DNA from: CAYONM01 sp964405325
GTDB lineage: Bacteria; Planctomycetota; UBA11346
DNA: 15,436 bases
NCBI GenBank assembly: GCA_964405325.1
Contig: CAYONM010000071.1
Location: 1 to 15,436 of the forward strand
Reading direction: 5' to 3'
Shown here: positions 1-8,101 of the stretch, in pieces
Position numbering within the stretch: position 1 is the first letter of the stretch
How the letters are laid out: every line of letters begins with the position of its first letter
Made by a program: the position numbers and the translations under genes
The notes under the pieces: model-generated
Database searches by the model: none
What the model was told of the DNA's origin: nothing
The model's input: the letters and a program-made list of their open reading frames with translations, nothing else

Positions 1-460
1 TCTTGTTTGCCCGTTTGGCGATATCGTCCTTCAGCGCTTTCATGATCCAGCCGAGGTCAGCCAATCGTTCACGCCAGATTTCCACCTGCGCCGTATTGGC
101 AACGAGATCGTCCATTACCTCAGGCCTGGGCTCCACCGGACGACCATCGACCCCTCGTTCCTTTGGCCAAATCATCAGCCAACGGCGTACCACCTCCCGG
201 GCAGACCACGTCTGTGCTCGCTTGGGCAAAATACGCAACACGACATGCAGGTGGTTTGACATACAACTGTAACTGCTTACCTCACAGGCCGTCGCTTGCG
301 CTAGCAGGCGTAAACGGCTTTCAATCCAACGCTTACGGTGCTCAACATCACGGCCATCGTGATCCTGACCAGCCAAGAACGCTCGGCGAACACAGCGGGA
401 GATGCAATGCACCCACGGCGGATTCGACGGGTCAAACTGCTTTCGACGCGGCACGGGCAT
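1..460 (-). CDS. Y1/HUH (REP-associated type) transposase, 5' part, runs off the left edge
   Basis: The minus strand is open from an ATG at 460 to base 1, giving the first 153 residues of a protein that continues outside the window. It starts MPVPRRKQFDPSNPPWVHCI and then has SRCVRRAFLAG (21-31), HRKRWIESRL (41-50) and SCMSNHLHVV (65-74). The His-Leu-His at 70-72 is the metal-binding HUH motif of the Y1 transposase family (IS200/RAYT-like single-strand nickases). The catalytic Tyr normally lies further downstream and is not identifiable here. ERLADLGWIMKALKDDIAKR (131-150) resembles the segment just before the RFWEGRF-type region in the long transposase subfamily of about 300 aa, so roughly half the protein is missing. 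The start is supported by AAAGGAG about 8 nt upstream. RAYT enzymes act on hairpin repeats, and this window contains REP-like hairpins. No terminal inverted repeats are visible. Function is confident; membership of the RAYT subgroup is inferred. Confidence 0.9.
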   Translation of the reverse strand, partial: MPVPRRKQFDPSNPPWVHCISRCVRRAFLAGQDHDGRDVEHRKRWIESRLRLLAQATACEVSSYSCMSNHLHVVLRILPKRAQTWSAREVVRRWLMIWPKERGVDGRPVEPRPEVMDDLVANTAQVEIWRERLADLGWIMKALKDDIAKRANK

Positions 461-525
461 GATGATGCTCCTTTCGATGAACCCTAAAATACACGGTGTA
501 AGTTCTGTGTCCCGATATATGTGTG

Positions 526-592
526 CATGGCAACTTTATTTTGTGACAGCTTTATTCGTGGCAGCCTTATTCGTCATGGCAGCTTTATTCGT
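526..592. repeat. Short degenerate tandem repeat upstream of the transposase
   Basis: Three to four imperfect copies of a 13-18 bp unit lie head to tail: a decayed copy at 526-545, then 547-559, 560-574 and 575-592. On the plus strand the shared core is GCAGCTTTATTCGT, with one copy reading CCTTATT. On the minus strand each unit reads ACGAATAAAGCTGCC and keeps an open frame encoding TNKAA repeats. The array sits immediately 5' of the transposase start, so it may belong to that mobile unit. No complete gene is supported here. Confidence 0.75.
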
Positions 593-628
593 CGAACTCA
601 ATCGTACGAGCCCTGCTGGCCACCATGA

Positions 629-658
629 CTGATGGGCGGCCGAAAGGCCGCCCATCAG
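629..658 (-). terminator. Strong GC-rich hairpin after the first beta-helix gene
   Basis: A perfect 13-bp stem (CTGATGGGCGGCC and its complement) closes a 4-nt loop, about 31 nt downstream of the stop codon at 690. On the minus strand no T tract follows. On the plus strand TATTTTGTTCTT follows, so the hairpin is best placed for plus-strand termination or as a bidirectional or mRNA-stabilising structure. Its position between two gene ends makes a transcription boundary likely. Confidence 0.65.
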
Positions 659-689
659 TATTTTGTTCTTCGTTATGAACGAGAGCTTG

Positions 690-3600
690 TCAGTCGCGTT
701 CCAGGGCACCGGCGTCGCGGCGTTCGCCCGCGGGCTTCTGACCACGCATGTCGCTCAGGAAGGGGCCATTGACGTACTGCCAGGCGTAGAGCTCGTCGAT
801 GCTGGTCTTGGACTCCGCCAAGGTGCTATGGCAGACGCGCAAGAAGTCGATGGCGCCCACAAGATCCTTGCCGACCAGAAAGTCAGCCTGGTTGTCAAGA
901 GAGGCATCGGCAGACAAGCCGCTGGCGGCCTCGTTGCTGAGGCTGCCATCCAGATAGATGCGCATGCTGCCGCTGGCACGGTCCACTTCCGCCAGGACAT
1001 GATGCCAGTCGCCATCGTTGACCGCCGTGGCGGTGGTGACAGCGCCGCTGGCTCCCTTGCCACCGATCGTGAACACGGCCTTGCCGCTGGCATCGATGCG
1101 CAGGGCGTAGCCCTTGCTGCCGTCGTGCTTGCCCATCAGCAGGCCGCCGCTGTGGCCGCTATCGGTCTTGAACTTGGCCTCGAGCAACAGGTTGCCGGTG
1201 GTGCTGATCAGAGTGACCCGGCGCTCGCCTGGATAAACGGCGACCTGTCCCTCTTCGAAGGCCGGCTGGCCGCGCTTCTTGGTCTTCGGCTCGGGTACCT
1301 TCCAGATCTCCTTGTTCACCGACTTGTCGAAATTCTTGTAGGTCCGTTGTCCCGTGTTGCTGACATAGTTGGCCAGCTCCAATTGGAAGTCGGCCCGCAT
1401 AGCGGCATCGCCGACGGTACCGACGCGCTTGCCGTCGAAGGCGATGGCGCCGTTGGTCCAATCCTCGGAGGGAGCGGCGACGTAATCCTCGAGCGTGGTG
1501 TTGCTCATGCGCAGCGGGAAGGTCGGAATCTGGTTGTACATGAAGCGGTTGAAGTGCGGCTCGCGCATGAACAGGGCGAAGTCGGTGACGAAGCTGGGAT
1601 CGGCGCGGTTCTCTGTGAAATGCCATTCGCCGATGGTCCGGGCCAGAGCCCAGGGATAGAAGTACTGGCCGCCGGCATCGATCGCCGCCGAATCGGCGGT
1701 CAGCCGGAAATCGGCGCCAGCATCGCCCTGTTCGGTAAGGGCGTTGTCGCTCAATTCACCGACAATGGGCTGTTGCGCCACCTTGGTGCCCAGTTCGCCG
1801 AAGCGGATCGGGAATTCCTGCATCTGCTCCGCCATCTTTTCGATGGTCGGTCCGGTGATGTCCACCGGTACGTCGATGCCGTTCTTCTGGTTGTCTGCGA
1901 CCAGCTCGCCGGCTTCGGCGGGACCATGGAAGATGTTGCGGCCGAAGGCCAGCGAGGGCACGCCCTGGATGCCGGAAGTGCCGGTATCGCCACCGCCGAC
2001 CAGCGACGGGTTCTCCACCCGGTTGTTGCGGATGAACTGTTCGCCGATCTCGGCGAAGACGTTGGAGATGATGTCGGTGCGATTACCGCTCGAGCCGCCG
2101 GTGGCGCGGGCATGACGATACAGGGTGTTGTTGGTGAAATGGTTCAGGAAGCCGAAGACCGAGAAATAGCCCCCCGTCTCGCTGCGGTACGGATCGTTGG
2201 GATCGATACTGCGGTCCCAGATGATATTGTTGAAGGCGACGATCTTGTAGCCGCCATCGATGTAGTAGGGATAGGACAGGGTCATGGGCTTCTTGTTACC
2301 CCACAGGCCGCCGGGCATGAAGCCGGTAGAATTGCCAATGGTGTTGGCAAAAGAATAGATCAGGCCACCCTCCCAGAGGGAGAAGCCGCCGTAGTCGTTG
2401 ACCGCCAGGGCGGTGTCCTCGGTGCTGTTCTGATAGATCAGAATGCGTGTCAGCGGTATTTCCGCTTCAGTGATGCCACTGGTCGTACCGCCGTGGACCA
2501 TGATCGCAGCACCGAAGGAACGCTTGATGATGTTACCGGCGATGCGGCCGGTCTCGGCGCGCTGCACATTGACGGCGGGAATGGCGGAATAACGCCATCC
2601 TTGATGCCGAATACCGGCGTCTTCGAATGTGTTACGGAGAATGTCCACATGCCCGATCCGGCTCCAGGGAAAGCCGCTGATGCCGCGACCGATGCGATTG
2701 TGCTGCCAGGACCTGCCATCGGAGAAGATGATGCTGGAGTCCCAGATGTTCTGGAAGACGTTGTCGCTGATTTCGATGCCGGTCATCAGCTCCAGCTTCC
2801 AGTCCGCGGCATTGCGCCACTTGGCCCAATCCTTTTCCGGTGCTTTGATCCAATTGTAGAAGACGTGCTTCATCAAGTCGCGGAAGACGTTGTTGGTGAA
2901 GGTGATATGGCGCGCATCGCCGCGCAGATCGATCGCGATGCCATCGGTCCAGCGGAATTCGAGGCCGGATACCTCGATGTGCTGCTGATCTTCGACGATC
3001 ATGGCCTGCTCATCGACTACCAGTTCCAGGTCCAGGTCGTTGGCCGAAACGCCGGACTCCGGCCGGTAATAGAGCAGGTCGTTCTCCTGATCCAGGTAGA
3101 ACTCGCCGGGGCTGTCCAGATAGCCGGGCACGTTTTCGATCTTGTAGCGGGTGCCGGGATTGAAGCCGTTGGGATTGATCTGCGAGAAGCCGCCCTGTTT
3201 TGGATCGTACTGATGGAAGGTCTGGCCTTGCTTGTTGGTGACCTCCAGCTGCAAGGGGTTCTTGGGCGTGGCGCCACCCATCAGCGAGGGATAGGTGCTC
3301 CAGACGATGCCGCCGACGAAGAAGTCCACCGGCTTGCCCTTGAGATCCTCATCATAACCACCGGGAGTCTTGACCTCCTTACCTTCGGTATCCGTGAAGG
3401 GTTTCACCTCGCCGTCCCAGGCGGGCCAGTAATCGTGGGCGAATTCTCTGCCCGCAGGCTGCCAGTCCGGGAAGCGCGCCAGGTGGTTCCAGGAGGAGCT
3501 GTGATCCTTCTCGTAGGTGAAGAGGCCGATGAACGGAGCCTCGATCTTTCGGGATTTACGGCTGCCGCCCGGATCCTGGATGTTCGAGCCGGCCTCGCCA

Positions 3601-4133
3601 TCATTCCACCATTCGGTAGCGCCCAGATCCAGGACCCAGACCTTATCGTGATCGGGCAGGTACTTCGGCGGTTCGATACCGCTCTGGTCGACCCGCTTCC
3701 AGGCGTCGGGCAGGCGCACCGATCCGGCCAGGATGGCCGGGCCCTCGCCCCAGCCGGCGGTGCTGGTCAGACGGATCGGCTGCTCAGGACTGCCGCTGTG
3801 CTTGGCGTAGAGTTGACCGCGATAGATCACGCCGCGCTTGAAGACGTAGGTGCGGATGCCGGCTTCGGCTGCCGCCTTGCCGCCGGCAGCCACGTCCCAG
3901 GGATGGTGCTTCCAGGCCTGCTCGGGGCTGGTGCCTGCATTTTTGTCATCACCATTGTCGTAATCGATATAGCGGACCTCTTGACCGCTGAGATCGTCGA
4001 CGAATTCCCGGGGCTGCCATTGGATGCTTCCCGCTGTGGTGATTCTGGCCTGGGGTTCCTGCCATTGGAAGGTCTGCTCCTGGGCCAGAGCGGCGCCCGC
4101 CGTCAGGGCCAGGAGCGGTACGAGTCGCTTCAT
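690..4133 (-). CDS. Exported beta-helix + LamG protein (paralog A), probable polysaccharide-active
   Basis: 1147 aa. A signal peptide (KR, then a hydrophobic stretch, cleavage near ALA-Q at 17/18) sends it across the inner membrane. Residues 45-140 form a conserved N-terminal block with KHHPWD (75-80) and YVFKRGVIYR (96-105). Residues 370-700 show Asn-rich, short-strand repeats typical of a right-handed parallel beta-helix (ISDNVF, ILRNTF, IAGNII, AFNNII, FTNNTL). ADFRLTADSAAIDAG (807-821) resembles the closing turn of such helices. Residues 981-1120 are a LamG/concanavalin A-like domain with GDWHHV (1041-1046) and IYLDG. The fold suits a polysaccharide lyase or glycoside hydrolase, but no catalytic set can be assigned and the substrate is unknown. 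The start has AAGGAG 6 nt upstream. It lies 108 bp downstream of paralog B with a hairpin between them, so it may be co-transcribed at a reduced level. Confidence 0.9.
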   Translation of the reverse strand: MKRLVPLLALTAGAALAQEQTFQWQEPQARITTAGSIQWQPREFVDDLSGQEVRYIDYDNGDDKNAGTSPEQAWKHHPWDVAAGGKAAAEAGIRTYVFKRGVIYRGQLYAKHSGSPEQPIRLTSTAGWGEGPAILAGSVRLPDAWKRVDQSGIEPPKYLPDHDKVWVLDLGATEWWNDGEAGSNIQDPGGSRKSRKIEAPFIGLFTYEKDHSSSWNHLARFPDWQPAGREFAHDYWPAWDGEVKPFTDTEGKEVKTPGGYDEDLKGKPVDFFVGGIVWSTYPSLMGGATPKNPLQLEVTNKQGQTFHQYDPKQGGFSQINPNGFNPGTRYKIENVPGYLDSPGEFYLDQENDLLYYRPESGVSANDLDLELVVDEQAMIVEDQQHIEVSGLEFRWTDGIAIDLRGDARHITFTNNVFRDLMKHVFYNWIKAPEKDWAKWRNAADWKLELMTGIEISDNVFQNIWDSSIIFSDGRSWQHNRIGRGISGFPWSRIGHVDILRNTFEDAGIRHQGWRYSAIPAVNVQRAETGRIAGNIIKRSFGAAIMVHGGTTSGITEAEIPLTRILIYQNSTEDTALAVNDYGGFSLWEGGLIYSFANTIGNSTGFMPGGLWGNKKPMTLSYPYYIDGGYKIVAFNNIIWDRSIDPNDPYRSETGGYFSVFGFLNHFTNNTLYRHARATGGSSGNRTDIISNVFAEIGEQFIRNNRVENPSLVGGGDTGTSGIQGVPSLAFGRNIFHGPAEAGELVADNQKNGIDVPVDITGPTIEKMAEQMQEFPIRFGELGTKVAQQPIVGELSDNALTEQGDAGADFRLTADSAAIDAGGQYFYPWALARTIGEWHFTENRADPSFVTDFALFMREPHFNRFMYNQIPTFPLRMSNTTLEDYVAAPSEDWTNGAIAFDGKRVGTVGDAAMRADFQLELANYVSNTGQRTYKNFDKSVNKEIWKVPEPKTKKRGQPAFEEGQVAVYPGERRVTLISTTGNLLLEAKFKTDSGHSGGLLMGKHDGSKGYALRIDASGKAVFTIGGKGASGAVTTATAVNDGDWHHVLAEVDRASGSMRIYLDGSLSNEAASGLSADASLDNQADFLVGKDLVGAIDFLRVCHSTLAESKTSIDELYAWQYVNGPFLSDMRGQKPAGERRDAGALERD

Positions 4134-4179
4134 GCGGTACTCCTTGATGGGTGAAGAAAGCTTATTGGGTGATGTTCGA

Positions 4180-4209
4180 AACCGGCGGTCCTGTGACGGA
4201 CCGCCGGTT
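4180..4209 (-). terminator. Hairpin between the two paralogous beta-helix genes
   Basis: A perfect 12-bp stem (AACCGGCGGTCC and its complement) with a 6-nt TGTGAC loop begins about 32 nt after the paralog B stop codon. No convincing T tract follows on the minus strand, so it may be a partial terminator or a processing/stability hairpin that lowers expression of paralog A relative to B. This placement mirrors the hairpin that follows paralog A. Confidence 0.6.
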
Positions 4210-4241
4210 CGTGTTGATCGGCTAGAGCCATCCTGATGCGA

Positions 4242-7200
4242 TCACTGCCGCTCCAAGGCGCCGGCATCGCGCCGCTCGCCCGTGATCGGTTTGCCGCGCA
4301 TGTCGAACAAGGCCGGGCCGTGGGTGTACTGCCAGGCGTACAACTCCTCGATGGAGGTGCGGGACTGGGCCAGGGTGCTATGACAGACGCGCATGAAGTC
4401 GATGGCGCCCTTCAGATAGCCGTCCTCCTTCGCCGAGGCCCGGCCGACGACGAAGTCGGCGGTGGTGTCGATGGAGGTGCCGGCGGCAATGCCCGCGGTG
4501 CCCTCCTCGCTGAGTCGGCCGTTGAGGTAGATGGCCATGCGTCCGCTCTCCCGGTCGATTTCGGCCAGCACGTGCTGCCACTCACCATTATTGACCGGCT
4601 GTGCCGTACTGACGCTGCTGTGACCACCGCCGGCGCTGATGGTGAAAACGGCATGTCCCTTGTCATCGATTGCAAGGGCATAACCGGTATCGCCATCGTG
4701 CTTGTTCATCAGGACGCCGCCGCTGTGGCCGGCATCGGTGCGGAATTTCGCCTCCAACAACAGCGGCCGGGTGGTGCTGATCAGACTGTTGCGTTTCTCG
4801 CCCGGATAGCTGGCCACCTGGTCGGGGCCGAAATTCGGATTGCCACCTTCCATGCCGCCTTCGGGCTCCGGGAAGCTCCACATGGGCCGCTTGACCCACT
4901 CGTCGTATTTCTTCCAGGACTGCTGGCCACGACCAGTGATGAACTGGGTGATGCGGACCGCGATGTCGGCGCGCATGGATTCGTCGGTGACCGTGCAGAA
5001 GCGCTGGCCGTCGAAGGCCAGGGCGCCGTTCACCCAATCCTCGCTCGGCGCTGGGACGTAATCCTCCAGCGTCGCGGCGTTGATCTGCAGGCTCAGAATC
5101 GGCAACAACGAATACATGAAGCGGTCGTAATAAGCTTCGCCCATGTACAGGGCGTAATCCACCACCTGCGAGGGATCGGCGTGGTTCTCGGTGAAATTCC
5201 ATTCGCCGACGGTCGCGCCCAGAGCCCAGGGATAGAAATACTGCGCGCCGGCGTCGATGGCCGGGGAATCCGGGGTCAGGCGGAAGTCGGCAGCCTGCGA
5301 GCCTTTTTCGGTCAGGTCGTTTTCTTCCAGCTCGCCGACGATGGGCAGTTCTTCTACCTTGGTGCCCAATTGGCCCCAGCGGGTGGGGAAGGCCTGCATC
5401 TGCTCGGCCAGTTTGTCCAGGCTCTCGGCGGCGATTTCCTGTTCTACGAAAACGCCTTTCCTCTCATTGTTCTCGACCAGAGAACCGCCGATGGCCGAGC
5501 CATGGAAGATGTTCTTGCCGTAGGCCAATGAGGGGATGCCCATGATGCCGGAAGCGCCGGTATCGCCGCCGCCAACCAGCGACGGGTTCTCGACGCGGTT
5601 GTTCTTCAGGAATTCCATGCTGATGTCGGCGAAGATGTTGGAGATGATGTCGGTCCGATTGCCGCTGGAGCCGCCGGTGGCGCGGGCGTGGCGGTACAGG
5701 GTGTTGTTGGTGAAATGGTTCAGGAAGCCGAAGACCGAGAAGTAGCCGGCCACCTTGCTGGCATAGGGATCATTCTCGTAATCGTTGCTGCGATCCCAGA
5801 CCACGTTGTTGAAGCCGTAGATCTTGTAGCCGCCATCGATGTAGTAGGGATAGCTCAGGGTCGTTTCGCGGCCGTTGCCGAAGATGCCACCGGGCATGAA
5901 GCCGACCGAGTTGCCGATGTTGTTGTTGTAGACATAGAACTGACCGCCCTGCCAGAGCGAGAAACCACCGTAGTCGTTGATCGCCAGGGCAGTGTCCTCG
6001 GTGCTGTTGTGGTAGATCAGCAGGCGGGTCAGCGGCCAATCGGAGCCCTCCATACCCTCGGTCTGGCCACCGAAGACCATGATGCCGGAACCGAAGGACT
6101 TCTTGATCACATTGCCGGCGATGATGCCGGTTTCCGCCTGTCGCACCGAGATCGCGGGAATGGCGGAATAGCGAGTGCTGCTATGCCGGAGGCCGACGTT
6201 GTAGAGCCGGTTGCGCAGCACCTCGATGTGGCGGGGATGGCCCCAGGGCCAGGTCTGGGTACCGAAGCTGGATCCAGTCTGCAGTTGGATCGAGGAATCC
6301 CAGATATCGGTCAGCTCGTTGTCTGCGATCAGGATCTGATCGGGAATCTCCTGTTTCCATGCCTCCGGATCATTCCACTTCTTCTTGATCCAGGCGCCGT
6401 AGTCGGGTTTCACATCGAACACGATGGCGTGGTTGATGAGATCGGAGAAGGTGCAGTTGCGGATGCTGATGTGCTCGCATTGGCCATTGGCAGAAATCGC
6501 CACCTTCTCGCTATAGCGGAAGCCGAGGCCGGCGATGTCGATGTGCGAACGGTCCTGCAAGTAGATGTTGCCGCCGTTGACCACCAGCTCGAGCCGTTCC
6601 TGGTTCGGATCGACACCATCTGCAGGGCGATAATAGAGCAGGCTCTTCTTGTTTTTGCGCTTGCCTTCCGTGTGCAGGTAGAATTCACCGGCGCTGTCGA
6701 GATAGCCGGGCACGTTCTCGATCTTGTAGCTGGTGCCCTTGCTGAAGCCGTGGAACTGGATCAGGGCCACCTGGCCGGTCTTGGGATTGTAGCTGGGGAT
6801 GGTCTTCTTGGTCTTCTTGTGGGTGACCTCCGGCTCCATCGGATCGTGCGGCAGGGCGCCGCCCATCAGCGAGGGATAGGTGCTCCAGAAGATGGCACCG
6901 TCGAAGAAATCCTGCGGCTTGCCCTTCAGGTAGTCGTCCTGAGCTGGGGCGCCGTAGGGACCGATGGCGGTGAAGGCCTCTTCGCCATTCTCGTCCAGCA
7001 TCGGCTTCTTATTGCCGGAAAAGCGATGCCAGTAGTCATGGGCGTATTCATTGCCCGCCGGCTGCCAATCCGGATCGCGAGCCAGATGCAGCATGGTGCC
7101 AGAGCCGTCGTCTTCATGTCGGAACAGACCGAGATAGGGCACCGAGACCCGTGGCCGATTACGTTCGAAATTAGCTTCACCGATGGCCGCGGCGTGATAG

Positions 7201-7751
7201 CCGACCTTGCCGTTGTTCCACCAGTCCTGAGACCCCAGATCGTAGACCCAGACCTTGTCGACATCGGGCAGGTGCTTCAGTTTCGGCGCATCGGTCGATT
7301 GCAGACGATGCCACTCGGGTGGCAGGCGCTTGGAGCCGGCCAGGGTAGCCTCGCCCTCGCCCCAGCTGGCGGTGCTGGTCAATCGGATGGGTCGTTCCGG
7401 CGTGCCGGATTCGTCGGCCTTGAGCGGATTGCGATAGAACACGCCGCGTTTGAAGACGTAGGTGATGGGGCCCTCGCACGTCTTGGCCTGTCCCTCTGCC
7501 CAGGGATCCCAGGGGTGGTGTTTCCAGGCGGTATCTGGGGAACGACCGTCGGCGCTGTCATTGCCGCCGTCGAAATCAATATAACGGACCTCCTGATTGC
7601 TCAGGTCGTCGTTGAAGGGTCTCGGGGTCCAGACGATGGATCCGGATTCGGTAACCGTGGCATGGGCTTCCTGCCAGGCGAATTCGGCAGCCTGGGTCAG
7701 GTTCAAGGCCATGAGGCAGGTGCCGAGGGCGATGCTGCGGCGTCGGAGCAT
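4242..7751 (-). CDS. Exported beta-helix + LamG protein (paralog B), probable polysaccharide-active
   Basis: 1169 aa from the ATG at 7751. This start is preferred over the further upstream ATG at 7886 because it has GGAG 9 nt upstream and begins directly with a signal peptide (RRR, hydrophobic core, cleavage near TQA-A at 21/22). The domain order matches paralog A: an N-terminal block with KHHPWD (77-82) and YVFKRGVFYR, an Asn-rich parallel beta-helix in the middle, an ADFRLTPDSPAIDAG-type end, and a C-terminal LamG-like domain (about 996-1147, GEWQHV, IYLNG). Long stretches such as FLNHFTNNTLYRHARATGGS are identical in both proteins, so this is a tandem duplicate. It is probably a carbohydrate-active enzyme or binding protein in the periplasm or outside the cell; the substrate is unknown. 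As the first gene after the control region it is likely regulated by the divergent AraC-type protein. The two copies may differ in specificity, since their flanks differ more than their core. Confidence 0.9.
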   Translation of the reverse strand: MLRRRSIALGTCLMALNLTQAAEFAWQEAHATVTESGSIVWTPRPFNDDLSNQEVRYIDFDGGNDSADGRSPDTAWKHHPWDPWAEGQAKTCEGPITYVFKRGVFYRNPLKADESGTPERPIRLTSTASWGEGEATLAGSKRLPPEWHRLQSTDAPKLKHLPDVDKVWVYDLGSQDWWNNGKVGYHAAAIGEANFERNRPRVSVPYLGLFRHEDDGSGTMLHLARDPDWQPAGNEYAHDYWHRFSGNKKPMLDENGEEAFTAIGPYGAPAQDDYLKGKPQDFFDGAIFWSTYPSLMGGALPHDPMEPEVTHKKTKKTIPSYNPKTGQVALIQFHGFSKGTSYKIENVPGYLDSAGEFYLHTEGKRKNKKSLLYYRPADGVDPNQERLELVVNGGNIYLQDRSHIDIAGLGFRYSEKVAISANGQCEHISIRNCTFSDLINHAIVFDVKPDYGAWIKKKWNDPEAWKQEIPDQILIADNELTDIWDSSIQLQTGSSFGTQTWPWGHPRHIEVLRNRLYNVGLRHSSTRYSAIPAISVRQAETGIIAGNVIKKSFGSGIMVFGGQTEGMEGSDWPLTRLLIYHNSTEDTALAINDYGGFSLWQGGQFYVYNNNIGNSVGFMPGGIFGNGRETTLSYPYYIDGGYKIYGFNNVVWDRSNDYENDPYASKVAGYFSVFGFLNHFTNNTLYRHARATGGSSGNRTDIISNIFADISMEFLKNNRVENPSLVGGGDTGASGIMGIPSLAYGKNIFHGSAIGGSLVENNERKGVFVEQEIAAESLDKLAEQMQAFPTRWGQLGTKVEELPIVGELEENDLTEKGSQAADFRLTPDSPAIDAGAQYFYPWALGATVGEWNFTENHADPSQVVDYALYMGEAYYDRFMYSLLPILSLQINAATLEDYVPAPSEDWVNGALAFDGQRFCTVTDESMRADIAVRITQFITGRGQQSWKKYDEWVKRPMWSFPEPEGGMEGGNPNFGPDQVASYPGEKRNSLISTTRPLLLEAKFRTDAGHSGGVLMNKHDGDTGYALAIDDKGHAVFTISAGGGHSSVSTAQPVNNGEWQHVLAEIDRESGRMAIYLNGRLSEEGTAGIAAGTSIDTTADFVVGRASAKEDGYLKGAIDFMRVCHSTLAQSRTSIEELYAWQYTHGPALFDMRGKPITGERRDAGALERQ

Positions 7752-7882
7752 ACGATAATTCTCCGTGATGATGGGCGGCCTGCTGCCGCGCAAAAGGAGG
7801 GGAAACGAGCTCTCGAGGCACGGATGGGAGAGCGTGGCCCTGCCAGGAGAGTGCTGTTGTAAGGTCATACGAGCAGCATCGA

Positions 7883-7925
7883 TCAAGACAAGTTATGGAC
7901 GAATTATACAAGAATGGGGTCTTGA
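7883..7925 (-). promoter_or_regulatory. Candidate promoter and inverted-repeat operator for the beta-helix gene pair
   Basis: On the minus strand a perfect TATAAT occupies 7908-7903, which would give an mRNA leader of about 145 nt before the ATG at 7751. No good -35 is found at 16-18 bp spacing, as expected for an activator-dependent promoter. The -10 box sits at the centre of an inverted repeat, TCAAGAC (7883-7889) and GTCTTGA (7919-7925), with a 29-bp spacer. A TTGACA (7922-7927) on the plus strand overlaps the right arm but lacks a clear -10 partner. The region is much richer in AT than its flanks. A role for the neighbouring AraC protein is inferred. Confidence 0.5.
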
Positions 7926-8101
7926 CACTGATGTAAGCTCTTCTTCTTCAAAGACTTGTATTGACCACACACGAAAACGCTCCCTGGTTTGGGAAGGACC
8001 ATGTAGCAGAATACGGCACATCCGTGGCTGTTAGGCCCACTTTGCCACCGGTCATTCCCGGCACTGGCGCTGGTGGCTGCGAGGGAGAGCATGCCGTCAG
8101 C

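Noticed and set aside
663..4154. Very long plus-strand open frame of 1163 codons
   Set aside because: It is the antisense shadow of paralog A. The minus-strand frame has a signal peptide, ribosome site and recognisable domains, while the plus frame is low-complexity Val/Ala/Gly/Asp-rich sequence, as produced opposite GC-rich genes.
4236..7862. Long plus-strand open frames of 431 and 724 codons
   Set aside because: Antisense shadows of paralog B, with the same composition bias and resembling the shadow opposite paralog A because the genes are paralogs.
7752..7886. 45-residue N-terminal extension of paralog B
   Set aside because: It would bury the signal peptide. The ATG at 7751 has a good ribosome site and matches the start of paralog A.
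7961..8101. N-terminal extension of the AraC regulator from a TTG start
   Set aside because: No ribosome site, and the extension overlaps the presumed promoter region without recognisable domain sequence. It cannot be fully excluded, so the start remains uncertain.
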